The position numbers and the translations under genes were made by a program. Source: JBLHLB01 sp047618505 (lineage in GTDB: Bacteria; Planctomycetota; UBA1135; GCA-002686595). From it: a DNA stretch of 18,648 nt. Shown in pieces: positions 12,585-18,648 of the stretch; the stretch's first letter is position 1, and each line of letters starts with the position of its first letter. The notes under the pieces are model-generated. The model was not told where the DNA came from. It saw only the letters and a program-made list of their open reading frames with translations, and searched no databases. The DNA lies in assembly GCA_047618505.1 (NCBI GenBank), contig JBLHLB010000042.1, forward strand, positions 1 to 18,648, in the 5' to 3' direction.

Positions 12585-15101
12585 CTACTCACCCTGGTAC
12601 TTCCGCACCATTTCGCGCAGTTCGTCGGCGCTATAGGGGAACTCGACTGTGACTGGTTGGAGTTCACTCGTGTCGCGCACCGTGACCCACTGCTCCGCAA
12701 GGTCGAAGCCATCGAGGCTGGGCTGGAGTTGGTAACGGCCGGGTCTCAGGCTACTGATGATCAACGGAGTTTCGCGGCTAGACCAGCCGCGGCTATTCCA
12801 GATCCGACTCCCGGAGTTGAAGTGGGCGGGCTCACCAGATTCGTCAAAGACTCGGACCATTGTCTGGGGAAGCGGTTCGCCGTCTCGGGTTTGAAAGCGC
12901 AGGTCCACGCTGGTCTTGCAACTCTCAAGGAGGATGCGCACGTCGCTGCCTAGGGATCCAGCTGTCGCCATTTCTTCGGCGTAGTAGGCGTATCCCCTGG
13001 CCCCCAGCAAGAGGACAAAGGGCTTGTCCGGGCAGGTAATGCTGAATTCGCCTGTGCGCGAGGACCAAAGGCTACGACTCCAACCCTTCCCCTTGAGAGT
13101 CATCCAAACCTGCCCCACGTCCGCGCCTGTCTCGACCGTCTGAATTCGACCACCCCAGGTCACTCCAGGCTCGGGTTCGGGGAACTCATAGGTGGAGAAA
13201 TCGAGCTCGAAACTCTGTCCCGACTCGCCCGTTTGAAACACACGGCTTGCCCAGGGGGTGAACTCGGTCAACGGTGCTCCATTCGACTGATTGAAGGCCC
13301 CGGTGCTGGTCGGAACCATGACGCGCACGCGATAGGTGCCCGGGAGCAGCCCTTCCATGTGGAGAGCGCTCCGCTGTCGTTCGATGACTCGCGAATAGAG
13401 CGGCTGTTCACGCAGACGGTCCGCCATGCCTCGCTCCTCCTTGGTTGGCGCGGGATCCAAGGTCTCTAGCTGCAACGCCAGAACCTCCACGCGCGCACGT
13501 CGCATGGCCTCCGGGATGTAGGTGAACGCGAGGTCCAAGGTCGCGCTCTGGCGCACCCGATAGACGTGGAGAGCTTCAGGGTCGCTAGCCTCTTCGGCGG
13601 TGTCTTCTTCGGCGGTGTCCTCACTCAGGACAGCGCGGTGAGTAGCAGGCAGCGTCTTCGCCAATAGCAGGTGAAACCACAGTGGCTTTCCGCGAGGTAG
13701 CTTGTCGAACCTAAAGACCCCCTGGGCATCCGTTACCGCAACGATGCCCGGGAAGTTGGGTTGGTCCGTGTCCGATGCGACCACCGGAAGCCCCGCAACG
13801 GGGCGATCCTGAAGATCGAGCACACGCCCGCTGATGGCCTGGAAGCTCGCGGGCACCCGCACAACCATGGGCTCACGGGGTAGATAAACAGTGAACTCCT
13901 CGCTGAACAGGGCCTTTGTGCCGACGTTCCGTGTGCAATGAACTAGAAGCCGCCAGGTTCCCGATGTGGCTGCCAGCCTCGTGCGACCGTCTGCATCAGT
14001 CATCCCCGTCGAATCACCGTATGCCCACGGAATTCCCACGGCATCGGCATCTGGAGAGAGACTGTCCCCCCGCATCCAGCTCTCAAGTTCATCGGCCTCC
14101 TCTACGAGTAGAAACCCGGGGGTGTCCAGGGAAAGGGGCGCTAGGTGCAGCTGCGCGCCCTCGACGGGTTTGCCGTCGAAATCGATCACCTGCACATCAA
14201 GATTATCCAGAGTGGTCACCACCAGGTCCCCGACATTGAGCTCGCTCCCCGGCTCCAGTTCGAAGTAGGTGACGCCCTCCTCACTGTCGTTCAGCGAGGG
14301 TGCAACCTGCAGCCATTCAAAGGGTGGAACCCCCATTCGCCATTCATTCGAAGGCAGGCTTTCGAAGGCGAATGTGCCAGCGCGGTCGGTGACAGTTTGA
14401 AAGAGGCCCGGCTTCCAATCCCCGGAAAGCTCGTCCGGGTAGTAGTCGCGGAAGACGTGCACGGCTACACCGCTGACTGGTTCACCCAGGGTATCGAGCA
14501 CTCTTCCATGCACCTTCCCGCCGAGTGAGAGCGTCAGCTCCGTCTCCCACTCAGCCCCCGCTTCGATGTCGTCATGGCATTCCTGATAGAGATAGGAAAG
14601 CTCGGAGCCCGCGGCGGGTTCGTGTGTGAACCAGTCCACGTGCACCATGCCTCCAAAGGCGATTGATGCGCGGCCGCGATCGTTGGTCCGCAGTGGGTAG
14701 CGGTAGATCTCACCGGTGTCCTCCAGCCAGCATTGGGTGGTGATATCGACGCCGGCGAGGTGCACTGGCTGACCCTCTTCGTCCACCAACTGGACGTGGA
14801 TTCGCGTCGCACCCTCGGTGTCCAGGGGAAGCTGCACGGGGGCAACGGATCCGGGTTTCACCGGTTGATCCAGCGCCTTTGCTGTCTCCACTACGCTGCG
14901 TGTCTCAACAGCCCCAGTCGGTTGCAAGTCGCTCAAGCGCGAGCGGTCCACATGATCCCCAGTCGGTGTCGCCACCCCCGCCGCATGTGCCGTGTCCCCT
15001 AACTCGCCGGGACCCCGCAGCATAAGGACGGCCGCAATCGCCCCCACCAGTATCAGGGTCGTGAGGATGAGCTGTGAGTTTCGAGCTTTGGCGGACTTCA
15101 T
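12585..15101 (-). CDS. Large membrane-anchored envelope protein with carboxypeptidase-regulatory-like domains
   Basis: An 838-residue protein. An N-terminal anchor (SQLILTTLILVGAIAAVLML, 9-28) is followed by a spacer to the LPLDTEGA motif (91-98) and a chain of beta-sandwich domains. At least two are CarboxypepD_reg/transthyretin-like: VHGRVLDTLGEPVSGVAV to GTFAFESLP (about 197-250) and ISGRVLDLQDRPVAGLPV to GVFRFDKLP (about 423-470). Such domains bind or brace surface structures and carry no catalysis. A duplicated DTAEE lies in an acidic linker near 515. The start is fixed by GGAGAGG (15108-15114) six nt before the ATG at 15101; an ATG at 15104 is three nt too close. The C-terminal half aligns with the protein at the right edge of the window. 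It lies downstream of the M56 protease gene, separated by a long hairpin, and is followed by its short paralogue. Confidence 0.82.
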   Translation of the reverse strand: MKSAKARNSQLILTTLILVGAIAAVLMLRGPGELGDTAHAAGVATPTGDHVDRSRLSDLQPTGAVETRSVVETAKALDQPVKPGSVAPVQLPLDTEGATRIHVQLVDEEGQPVHLAGVDITTQCWLEDTGEIYRYPLRTNDRGRASIAFGGMVHVDWFTHEPAAGSELSYLYQECHDDIEAGAEWETELTLSLGGKVHGRVLDTLGEPVSGVAVHVFRDYYPDELSGDWKPGLFQTVTDRAGTFAFESLPSNEWRMGVPPFEWLQVAPSLNDSEEGVTYFELEPGSELNVGDLVVTTLDNLDVQVIDFDGKPVEGAQLHLAPLSLDTPGFLLVEEADELESWMRGDSLSPDADAVGIPWAYGDSTGMTDADGRTRLAATSGTWRLLVHCTRNVGTKALFSEEFTVYLPREPMVVRVPASFQAISGRVLDLQDRPVAGLPVVASDTDQPNFPGIVAVTDAQGVFRFDKLPRGKPLWFHLLLAKTLPATHRAVLSEDTAEEDTAEEASDPEALHVYRVRQSATLDLAFTYIPEAMRRARVEVLALQLETLDPAPTKEERGMADRLREQPLYSRVIERQRSALHMEGLLPGTYRVRVMVPTSTGAFNQSNGAPLTEFTPWASRVFQTGESGQSFELDFSTYEFPEPEPGVTWGGRIQTVETGADVGQVWMTLKGKGWSRSLWSSRTGEFSITCPDKPFVLLLGARGYAYYAEEMATAGSLGSDVRILLESCKTSVDLRFQTRDGEPLPQTMVRVFDESGEPAHFNSGSRIWNSRGWSSRETPLIISSLRPGRYQLQPSLDGFDLAEQWVTVRDTSELQPVTVEFPYSADELREMVRKYQGE
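13592..13621. repeat. In-frame 15-bp tandem duplication in the large envelope protein gene
   Basis: CTTCGGCGGTGTCTT and CTTCGGCGGTGTCCT stand head to tail and differ at one base. On the coding (minus) strand they duplicate five residues (DTAEE) in an acidic linker between domains, so the protein tolerates it. Confidence 0.85.
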
Positions 15102-15211
15102 CATGTACCTCTCCGGCACATATTGTCGCATGCCCGGCCGGTTACGGCCCTAGAGCGTTGAAGTCATCAAAACAGGGCTACGGGGACACCTACAGGCTCC
15201 CGGGGCAGAAA

Positions 15212-15291
15212 CGGCGATACAGAATCAGGTTCCCCGCCACCGGATGGAGCGTGCTCCAAGCGGTGACGGGGAACCTGATTCTGTACCGCCG
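15212..15291. repeat. 31-bp near-perfect inverted repeat (long hairpin)
   Basis: Arms 15212-15242 and 15261-15291 pair at 29 of 31 positions around an 18-nt loop, which itself contains GGAG-cgtg-CTCC (short inner stem). The two mismatches (15217/15286 and 15237/15266) are A-C on the plus strand and therefore G-U wobbles in leftward RNA. It begins 14 bp after the stop of the M56 protease gene. It may act as its terminator or processing signal, or be a REP/MITE-like mobile palindrome. The arms contain GGAACC-T-GATTCTGT, a core also found near 2244. Confidence 0.85.
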
Positions 15292-15305
15292 ACTTGAGTG
15301 GTGGT

Positions 15306-17267
15306 TTAGCGGACAGAGTCGCGGGCGCCATCCCTGCGGGCACCGCCTCTGCCGGTACCTTCGCTGGGCGCCGGGAACAGGCGGGCACGGGCTTCCAGGA
15401 GCTTGCGTTTACCTTCATCAAGAGTGATCGTTCCGGCTTCGACTCCGGCCTTGACCTTGCGCTCGATCAAAGCGTACTCCTCGCGGCGAGTGCGCTGAAC
15501 GTCGTTGTCGACAAGCACATCAGACTCGGCGCGCACCCTGCGGCCTTCTCCACGGTGCGGGTCGGCCTGCGCCATCCGCGCCTTGAGTGCGGCCATCCTC
15601 TTCTTGGCATCTTCAGCGCTGATGCGACCTGACTCTACGGCTGCCTCAAGTGCCTGGGCAGCACGCTCATACTCCAGGCGCGGGTTGCTATCCGTGCGCG
15701 CTTCGCCGCGACGCGCTTGCTCTTCGACCTGCCGGCGGCTGAACCCTGCCATACGCCGGTTCGCGTCCTCACGGCTGACTCGCCCTGACTCGACGGCGGC
15801 TTCTAGCCTCTGGGCAGCCTGCTCAATTTCCCTGAGCGCCTCTTCGTCGCGGGGACCCCTGCGGCGCTTTTCTTGATCTTCTGAGCGCGCAACTTCTTCG
15901 GTCAAGCGCTCCTTGAATCCAGCCAGGCGTCGGTTCGCCTGTTCGCGAGTCACTTGCCCTGAATCTACGAGAGCATCCAGCTCACGTGCAACACGCGAGT
16001 ACTCCTCTCGCGTCCGATCGTACTCGCGAGTCTCGCGCGCATGCTCTTCCCGCGCTTCGACTTCGCGCCACTTGTCTTCCTTGCTCTTCTGGCGCACAAA
16101 GATGCGCTTGCGGACATCGGCTAGTTTGCTGCTGGCCTGCTCTAGGGTTATCTGTCCGCTCTGAACGGCCGCGAGGACTTTCTTCTCGACGCTTCGGTAC
16201 TCGAACTCGGCATCGTCGTGCTCATCAGTCATGGCCTCGGCTATCGCAGGGGTCGAGCTCTCGGTGATCGTGGCTTGGATGACACCGGCGCCGCCCAGGA
16301 CACTAGCGAGGAAGAAAACGACACGCAGGCGTCGCCCACCGTCGCGGGTGGCGTTCTTGGGGTTCATTGCGAGAATTCGTGTGATGCGTTTCATGAGGGG
16401 TCCTCCGTCGGACCTTGCCGCCAGGATTGGGGCTGGATTGAGAATTCTGATGGACTCGAGTTCGGTGAGAGCCTGCGCCAGGAGGCGCGGGTTGCCGGTT
16501 GCGCGGACCGCTGCGAAATCGCAGCAGTGCTCGCGCTCCTGGCGAACCAAATTCGAGAACCACCAAATCGCGGGGTGGAAGAAGAGGGTCACCTCAAGCA
16601 ACGCCAGCAGCGCATTGACCAGGTGATCGAGCCGGCGCACGTGGGCCAACTCATGGGCGAGGACGCAGCGCAGTTGCTCCGGAGAAAGACCGGTCAAGCT
16701 CGCGATGGGCACGACAATGACGGGCTTGATCCACCCGATGACGGCGGGGCTTTCGATCCACGCGCTTTGCAGCAGGCGAACCGCCCGGCGCAACCCAAGG
16801 TCAGCAGAGAGGCTATCCACCGTGGACTGCCAAATAGGGTCTACGGGCATGCTGGCTGCGCGCTTCAATCCGCGCACCCAGGCCTGTCCTCGACCAAAAC
16901 GAATGCCCATGAGAACAACGCCTGCGATCCAACCCCAGGCCAGGATGAGTCGGAGATCGAAGGACCCGCCGGCGTCCACGGGGAAAGAGCCGGAGGCATC
17001 CGTCAAGAGAGCAGTCAAGGGCGCAATAACCAGCACTGCCTCCGCCCCAACAGGGCTGCCACGGAGGGCAAGGATGAAGGATCCCGTGAAGGCCAACAGG
17101 CATAGAATCAGGGCGCTGAGGCCGATGGCATGGCGCGTGGCGGAGTCTGTCCGCGAGACGGTCTTTAGGATCGCGCCGACAAGGAGGGCGATCAACGCGC
17201 CCTGCCACAGGAATTGAAGCACGGCGTTTCCGAGGGCTGTGCAGATCAGTTCGAAGGAGGCGATCAT
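15306..17267 (-). CDS. M56-family (BlaR1-like) membrane metalloprotease with five-repeat C-terminal region
   Basis: A 653-residue polytopic membrane protease of the BlaR1/MecR1 family, which cleaves or inactivates its partner repressor when the sensor is stimulated. Hydrophobic segments lie near 13-33, 48-68, 107-124 and 315-333. The zinc site is HELAH (205-209) and EREHCCD (244-250). After the last membrane segment there is no penicillin-binding sensor. Instead come five copies of a roughly 34-residue motif, Y/E-x6-L-x-AAVESGxITxEDAxxRMAxxxxR, at about 355-390, 422-455, 479-513, 532-566 and 597-631, linked by charged, arginine- and glutamate-rich spacers; they resemble SHOCT-type helical hairpins. 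By the family topology this part would face the periplasm. AGGAGG (17275-17280) lies 7 nt before the ATG, inside the repressor gene, and the two genes overlap by 4 nt (ATGA). Confidence 0.92.
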   Translation of the reverse strand: MIASFELICTALGNAVLQFLWQGALIALLVGAILKTVSRTDSATRHAIGLSALILCLLAFTGSFILALRGSPVGAEAVLVIAPLTALLTDASGSFPVDAGGSFDLRLILAWGWIAGVVLMGIRFGRGQAWVRGLKRAASMPVDPIWQSTVDSLSADLGLRRAVRLLQSAWIESPAVIGWIKPVIVVPIASLTGLSPEQLRCVLAHELAHVRRLDHLVNALLALLEVTLFFHPAIWWFSNLVRQEREHCCDFAAVRATGNPRLLAQALTELESIRILNPAPILAARSDGGPLMKRITRILAMNPKNATRDGGRRLRVVFFLASVLGGAGVIQATITESSTPAIAEAMTDEHDDAEFEYRSVEKKVLAAVQSGQITLEQASSKLADVRKRIFVRQKSKEDKWREVEAREEHARETREYDRTREEYSRVARELDALVDSGQVTREQANRRLAGFKERLTEEVARSEDQEKRRRGPRDEEALREIEQAAQRLEAAVESGRVSREDANRRMAGFSRRQVEEQARRGEARTDSNPRLEYERAAQALEAAVESGRISAEDAKKRMAALKARMAQADPHRGEGRRVRAESDVLVDNDVQRTRREEYALIERKVKAGVEAGTITLDEGKRKLLEARARLFPAPSEGTGRGGARRDGARDSVR

Positions 17268-17653
17268 TGGTCTCCCTCCTCGAGCTTGTCGAGCAGCTGC
17301 CGAATCTTCTGCAACTCGTCGGGCGTCGACTTGCGCAGGGAAAGTGCCTGCAGAACAAGTGCCCCCGGGGAGCCACTGAAGGCGTCATCGAGGAGATCAC
17401 GCAGGAGCATCTTCTGGGTCTGCTTCTGGGGACGCGCAGCCCAGAAGACCTGGGGACGCACGTCCGTGTCGCGCTCGAGGATGCCCTTCTCGGTCATGAT
17501 CTGCATCAGCTTCAGGACGGTCGTGAAACCGATCTCTCTCTGCTTGCTGAGGTCTTCGTGCACCTCGCGCACCGTGGCACGCTTGCGCTTCCAGATCACT
17601 CCGATGATGCTGAACTCAGCCTCTGTGGGCTTCTTGGGCTTCTTGATGCTCAT
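17264..17653 (-). CDS. BlaI/MecI/CopY-family transcriptional repressor
   Basis: A 129-residue winged-helix repressor. It begins MSIKKPKKPTEAEFSIIGVI, the usual T-x-x-E-x-x-I-x-x-x-IW first helix, continues with ATVREVHEDLSKQREIGFTTVLKLMQIMTEKG (helix-turn-helix and recognition helix) and the wing VFWAARPQ, and ends with the dimerisation helices TPDELQKIRQLLDKLEEG. Family members bind 16- to 18-bp dyads as dimers and are cut by the M56 partner. The ATG at 17653 gives the family start; an upstream ATG at 17728 would add a non-conserved 25 residues. It is followed with 4-nt overlap by the protease gene. Two dyads upstream are the likely sites of autorepression. Confidence 0.95.
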   Translation of the reverse strand: MSIKKPKKPTEAEFSIIGVIWKRKRATVREVHEDLSKQREIGFTTVLKLMQIMTEKGILERDTDVRPQVFWAARPQKQTQKMLLRDLLDDAFSGSPGALVLQALSLRKSTPDELQKIRQLLDKLEEGDQ

Positions 17654-17690
17654 GTCGACCTGTGGGGTTCGCCGATCCTCGACCGCCCCA

Positions 17691-17718
17691 ACACTACGAA
17701 GGTCTTCGTCATTGGCAA
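17691..17718 (-). promoter_or_regulatory. Promoter and proximal operator of the repressor-protease pair
   Basis: On the minus strand TTGCCA (17713-17718) and TAGTGT (17691-17696) are separated by 16 nt, a plausible -35/-10 pair. The dyad TACGAA-GGTC-TTCGTC (17695-17710, one mismatch from TACGAA-N4-TTCGTA) fills the spacer, so a bound repressor would block polymerase. The start codon is about 37 nt downstream of the -10. Confidence 0.65.
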
Positions 17719-17736
17719 GGGAGAGCAAGAGGCATT

Positions 17737-17752
17737 TACGAAGCTTTTCGTA
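17737..17752. promoter_or_regulatory. Distal operator-like dyad, perfect TACGAA-N4-TTCGTA
   Basis: TACGAA (17737-17742) and TTCGTA (17747-17752) form a perfect dyad with spacer GCTT. Its centre is 42 bp, about four helical turns, from the centre of the proximal dyad, so two repressor dimers would lie on the same face of the DNA. The 16-bp size matches the sites known for this repressor family, although the half-site differs from the TACA of classical bla/mec operators. Confidence 0.65.
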
Positions 17753-17896
17753 TTCGAGAAACCACAGGACCCAGGGTAGGGATCAAAACTGAAACCGGCA
17801 TCCCTGGAACCTAGAATGCCGCTACAGACCCCTAGAGCCCAATTCAAGCCCGCCTCCCGCAGCCTACCACCTACGCAGACAGCCCGGACCCGGCCC

Positions 17897-18648
17897 CTAT
17901 TCTCGGGCGTCTCGAATCTTCGCTCGGACCTCTTCCAAAGTCTCGCCGAGAACGAGTGCGCTCTCCTGGAGCTCCCCGGTCCCCTGGATTTCCGTCCACA
18001 GGGAGCCGAAGGACACCTTGCCAATCGTGACTTCGACCCGCAGACGACCGGCCGGAATGTCCAATAGGACGAGTGGATGGGGTGCCTGAAGGAAGCCGCC
18101 GTCGCGCCACTCGCGCTTCCCCTCCAGGCGTCCCAAGACCGACTGATCGTCTTCGTCAAAGAAGCGCAGGTACACCTCCGGGATGCTCTCGCCGAACTTG
18201 CTCTGGAGAGTGAAGGAGACCACGCTCTTCGTCGGTTGAAGCTCAAGGCCAATCCTCGACGGGATGCCGCTCGGGGCATCGAAGGACTTGGTTTGATATC
18301 CAAAGCCTGACTGGCTCACCTTTGCTGTGAAGGGTAGGTCCGGGATGTGGAAGGCGCATAGTCCTTTCGTGTTCGACCATCCGGAGCGAGACCATTGATC
18401 GCCGGAGAGCGCGATCCAGGCCTGGGGGACCAGCGCGCCGCTGGCGGCGTTCTTGACCTGGAACTCCACGCGTTCGGAGGGCTGACGCGCGGGCTCTTCG
18501 TAACCCTTAAAGTTGATCTCAAAGACCTGATCGGAGACACCGGTAATGAAGGTGCTCTTCTGCCACAGGCGCATGTCTAGGACGGGACGACCGGTAGCCA
18601 TGAAGAAGTCGCCGGTCCCGTGCCCCAGCCAGAGGGACACTTCATAGG
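17897..18648 (-). CDS. C-terminal part of a second large envelope protein, paralogue of the 838-residue one (runs off the window)
   Basis: The leftward frame is open to the window edge; about 250 C-terminal residues are visible and no start is in the window. It aligns with the last third of the large envelope protein downstream: AWIALSGDQWSRSGWSNTKG versus VWMTLKGKGWSRSLWSSRTG, then IPDLPF versus CPDKPF, LRFFDE versus VRVFDE, and the closing helix LEEVRAKIRDARE versus ADELREMVRKYQGE. These domains are beta-sandwich-like with no catalytic motif, so an envelope or surface role is inferred. It ends 243 bp before the repressor gene, in the same direction. This places the repressor-protease pair between two members of one family. 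Confidence 0.75.
   Translation of the reverse strand, partial: YEVSLWLGHGTGDFFMATGRPVLDMRLWQKSTFITGVSDQVFEINFKGYEEPARQPSERVEFQVKNAASGALVPQAWIALSGDQWSRSGWSNTKGLCAFHIPDLPFTAKVSQSGFGYQTKSFDAPSGIPSRIGLELQPTKSVVSFTLQSKFGESIPEVYLRFFDEDDQSVLGRLEGKREWRDGGFLQAPHPLVLLDIPAGRLRVEVTIGKVSFGSLWTEIQGTGELQESALVLGETLEEVRAKIRDARE

Noticed and set aside
16218..17105. A rightward 295-codon frame within the M56 protease gene
   Set aside because: The leftward frame contains the complete zinc-protease motifs; the rightward one has none.
17771..17807. A possible terminator hairpin (CCAGGG ... CCCTGG) after the right-edge gene
   Set aside because: Only six base pairs with a loop of about 25 nt and no T-run; not convincing.

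Overview
The window is GC-rich, gene-dense bacterial chromosome with sixteen genes I can support, two of them cut by the window edges. No rRNA, tRNA, CRISPR array, insertion sequence or phage gene was seen. The gene set suggests Planctomycetota: a secreted FG-GAP/VCBS protein ending in a sugar-binding-like module typical of that phylum, a BlaI/BlaR1-like pair embedded among large carboxypeptidase-regulatory-domain envelope proteins, a BUD32/RIO-like kinase N-terminus, and several genes lacking a Shine-Dalgarno site with a -10-like box only 6-10 nt before the ATG. The phylum call is an inference from family knowledge, not from a marker gene.

Left part (1-6047): the start of a kinase-like gene (leftward); a divergent STAND/AAA-type ATPase with a DUF234 tail, controlled by a promoter whose -35 box sits in the loop of a palindrome; a small four-cysteine protein; a leftward calcineurin-like metallophosphoesterase of the YaeI/YkuE type; and a divergent two-gene unit of a CLC chloride transporter with CBS domains and a SAM-dependent methyltransferase.

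Middle (6048-12254): a DinB-family protein with a strong hairpin just before its start; the secreted FG-GAP protein; a leftward pair of DUF2071 protein and PLP-dependent threonine-aldolase-like lyase; and a rightward pair of a hydrophilic unknown protein and a membrane-anchored protein predicted to form a beta-rich repeat stalk. The last gene ends inside a 16-bp tandem repeat that duplicates its own stop codon into all three frames.

Right part (12255-18648), the most interesting: everything reads leftward. A BlaI/MecI-type repressor overlaps by 4 nt an M56 (BlaR1-like) membrane metalloprotease. The protease has no beta-lactam-binding sensor; its C-terminus carries five copies of a short helix-turn-helix-like repeat. 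Two nearly identical dyads, TACGAA-N4-TTCGT, lie 42 bp apart upstream of the repressor, one between a plausible -35 and -10, and look like the operators. The pair is flanked on both sides by members of one family of large envelope proteins: a full copy (838 aa) and an N-terminal remnant (109 aa) downstream, and the C-terminal part of a third copy upstream. A 31-bp hairpin separates the protease from the full-length copy and pairs completely only in leftward RNA. I infer a BlaRI-like envelope-sensing module acting on or with this family; the input signal and targets cannot be read from the sequence.
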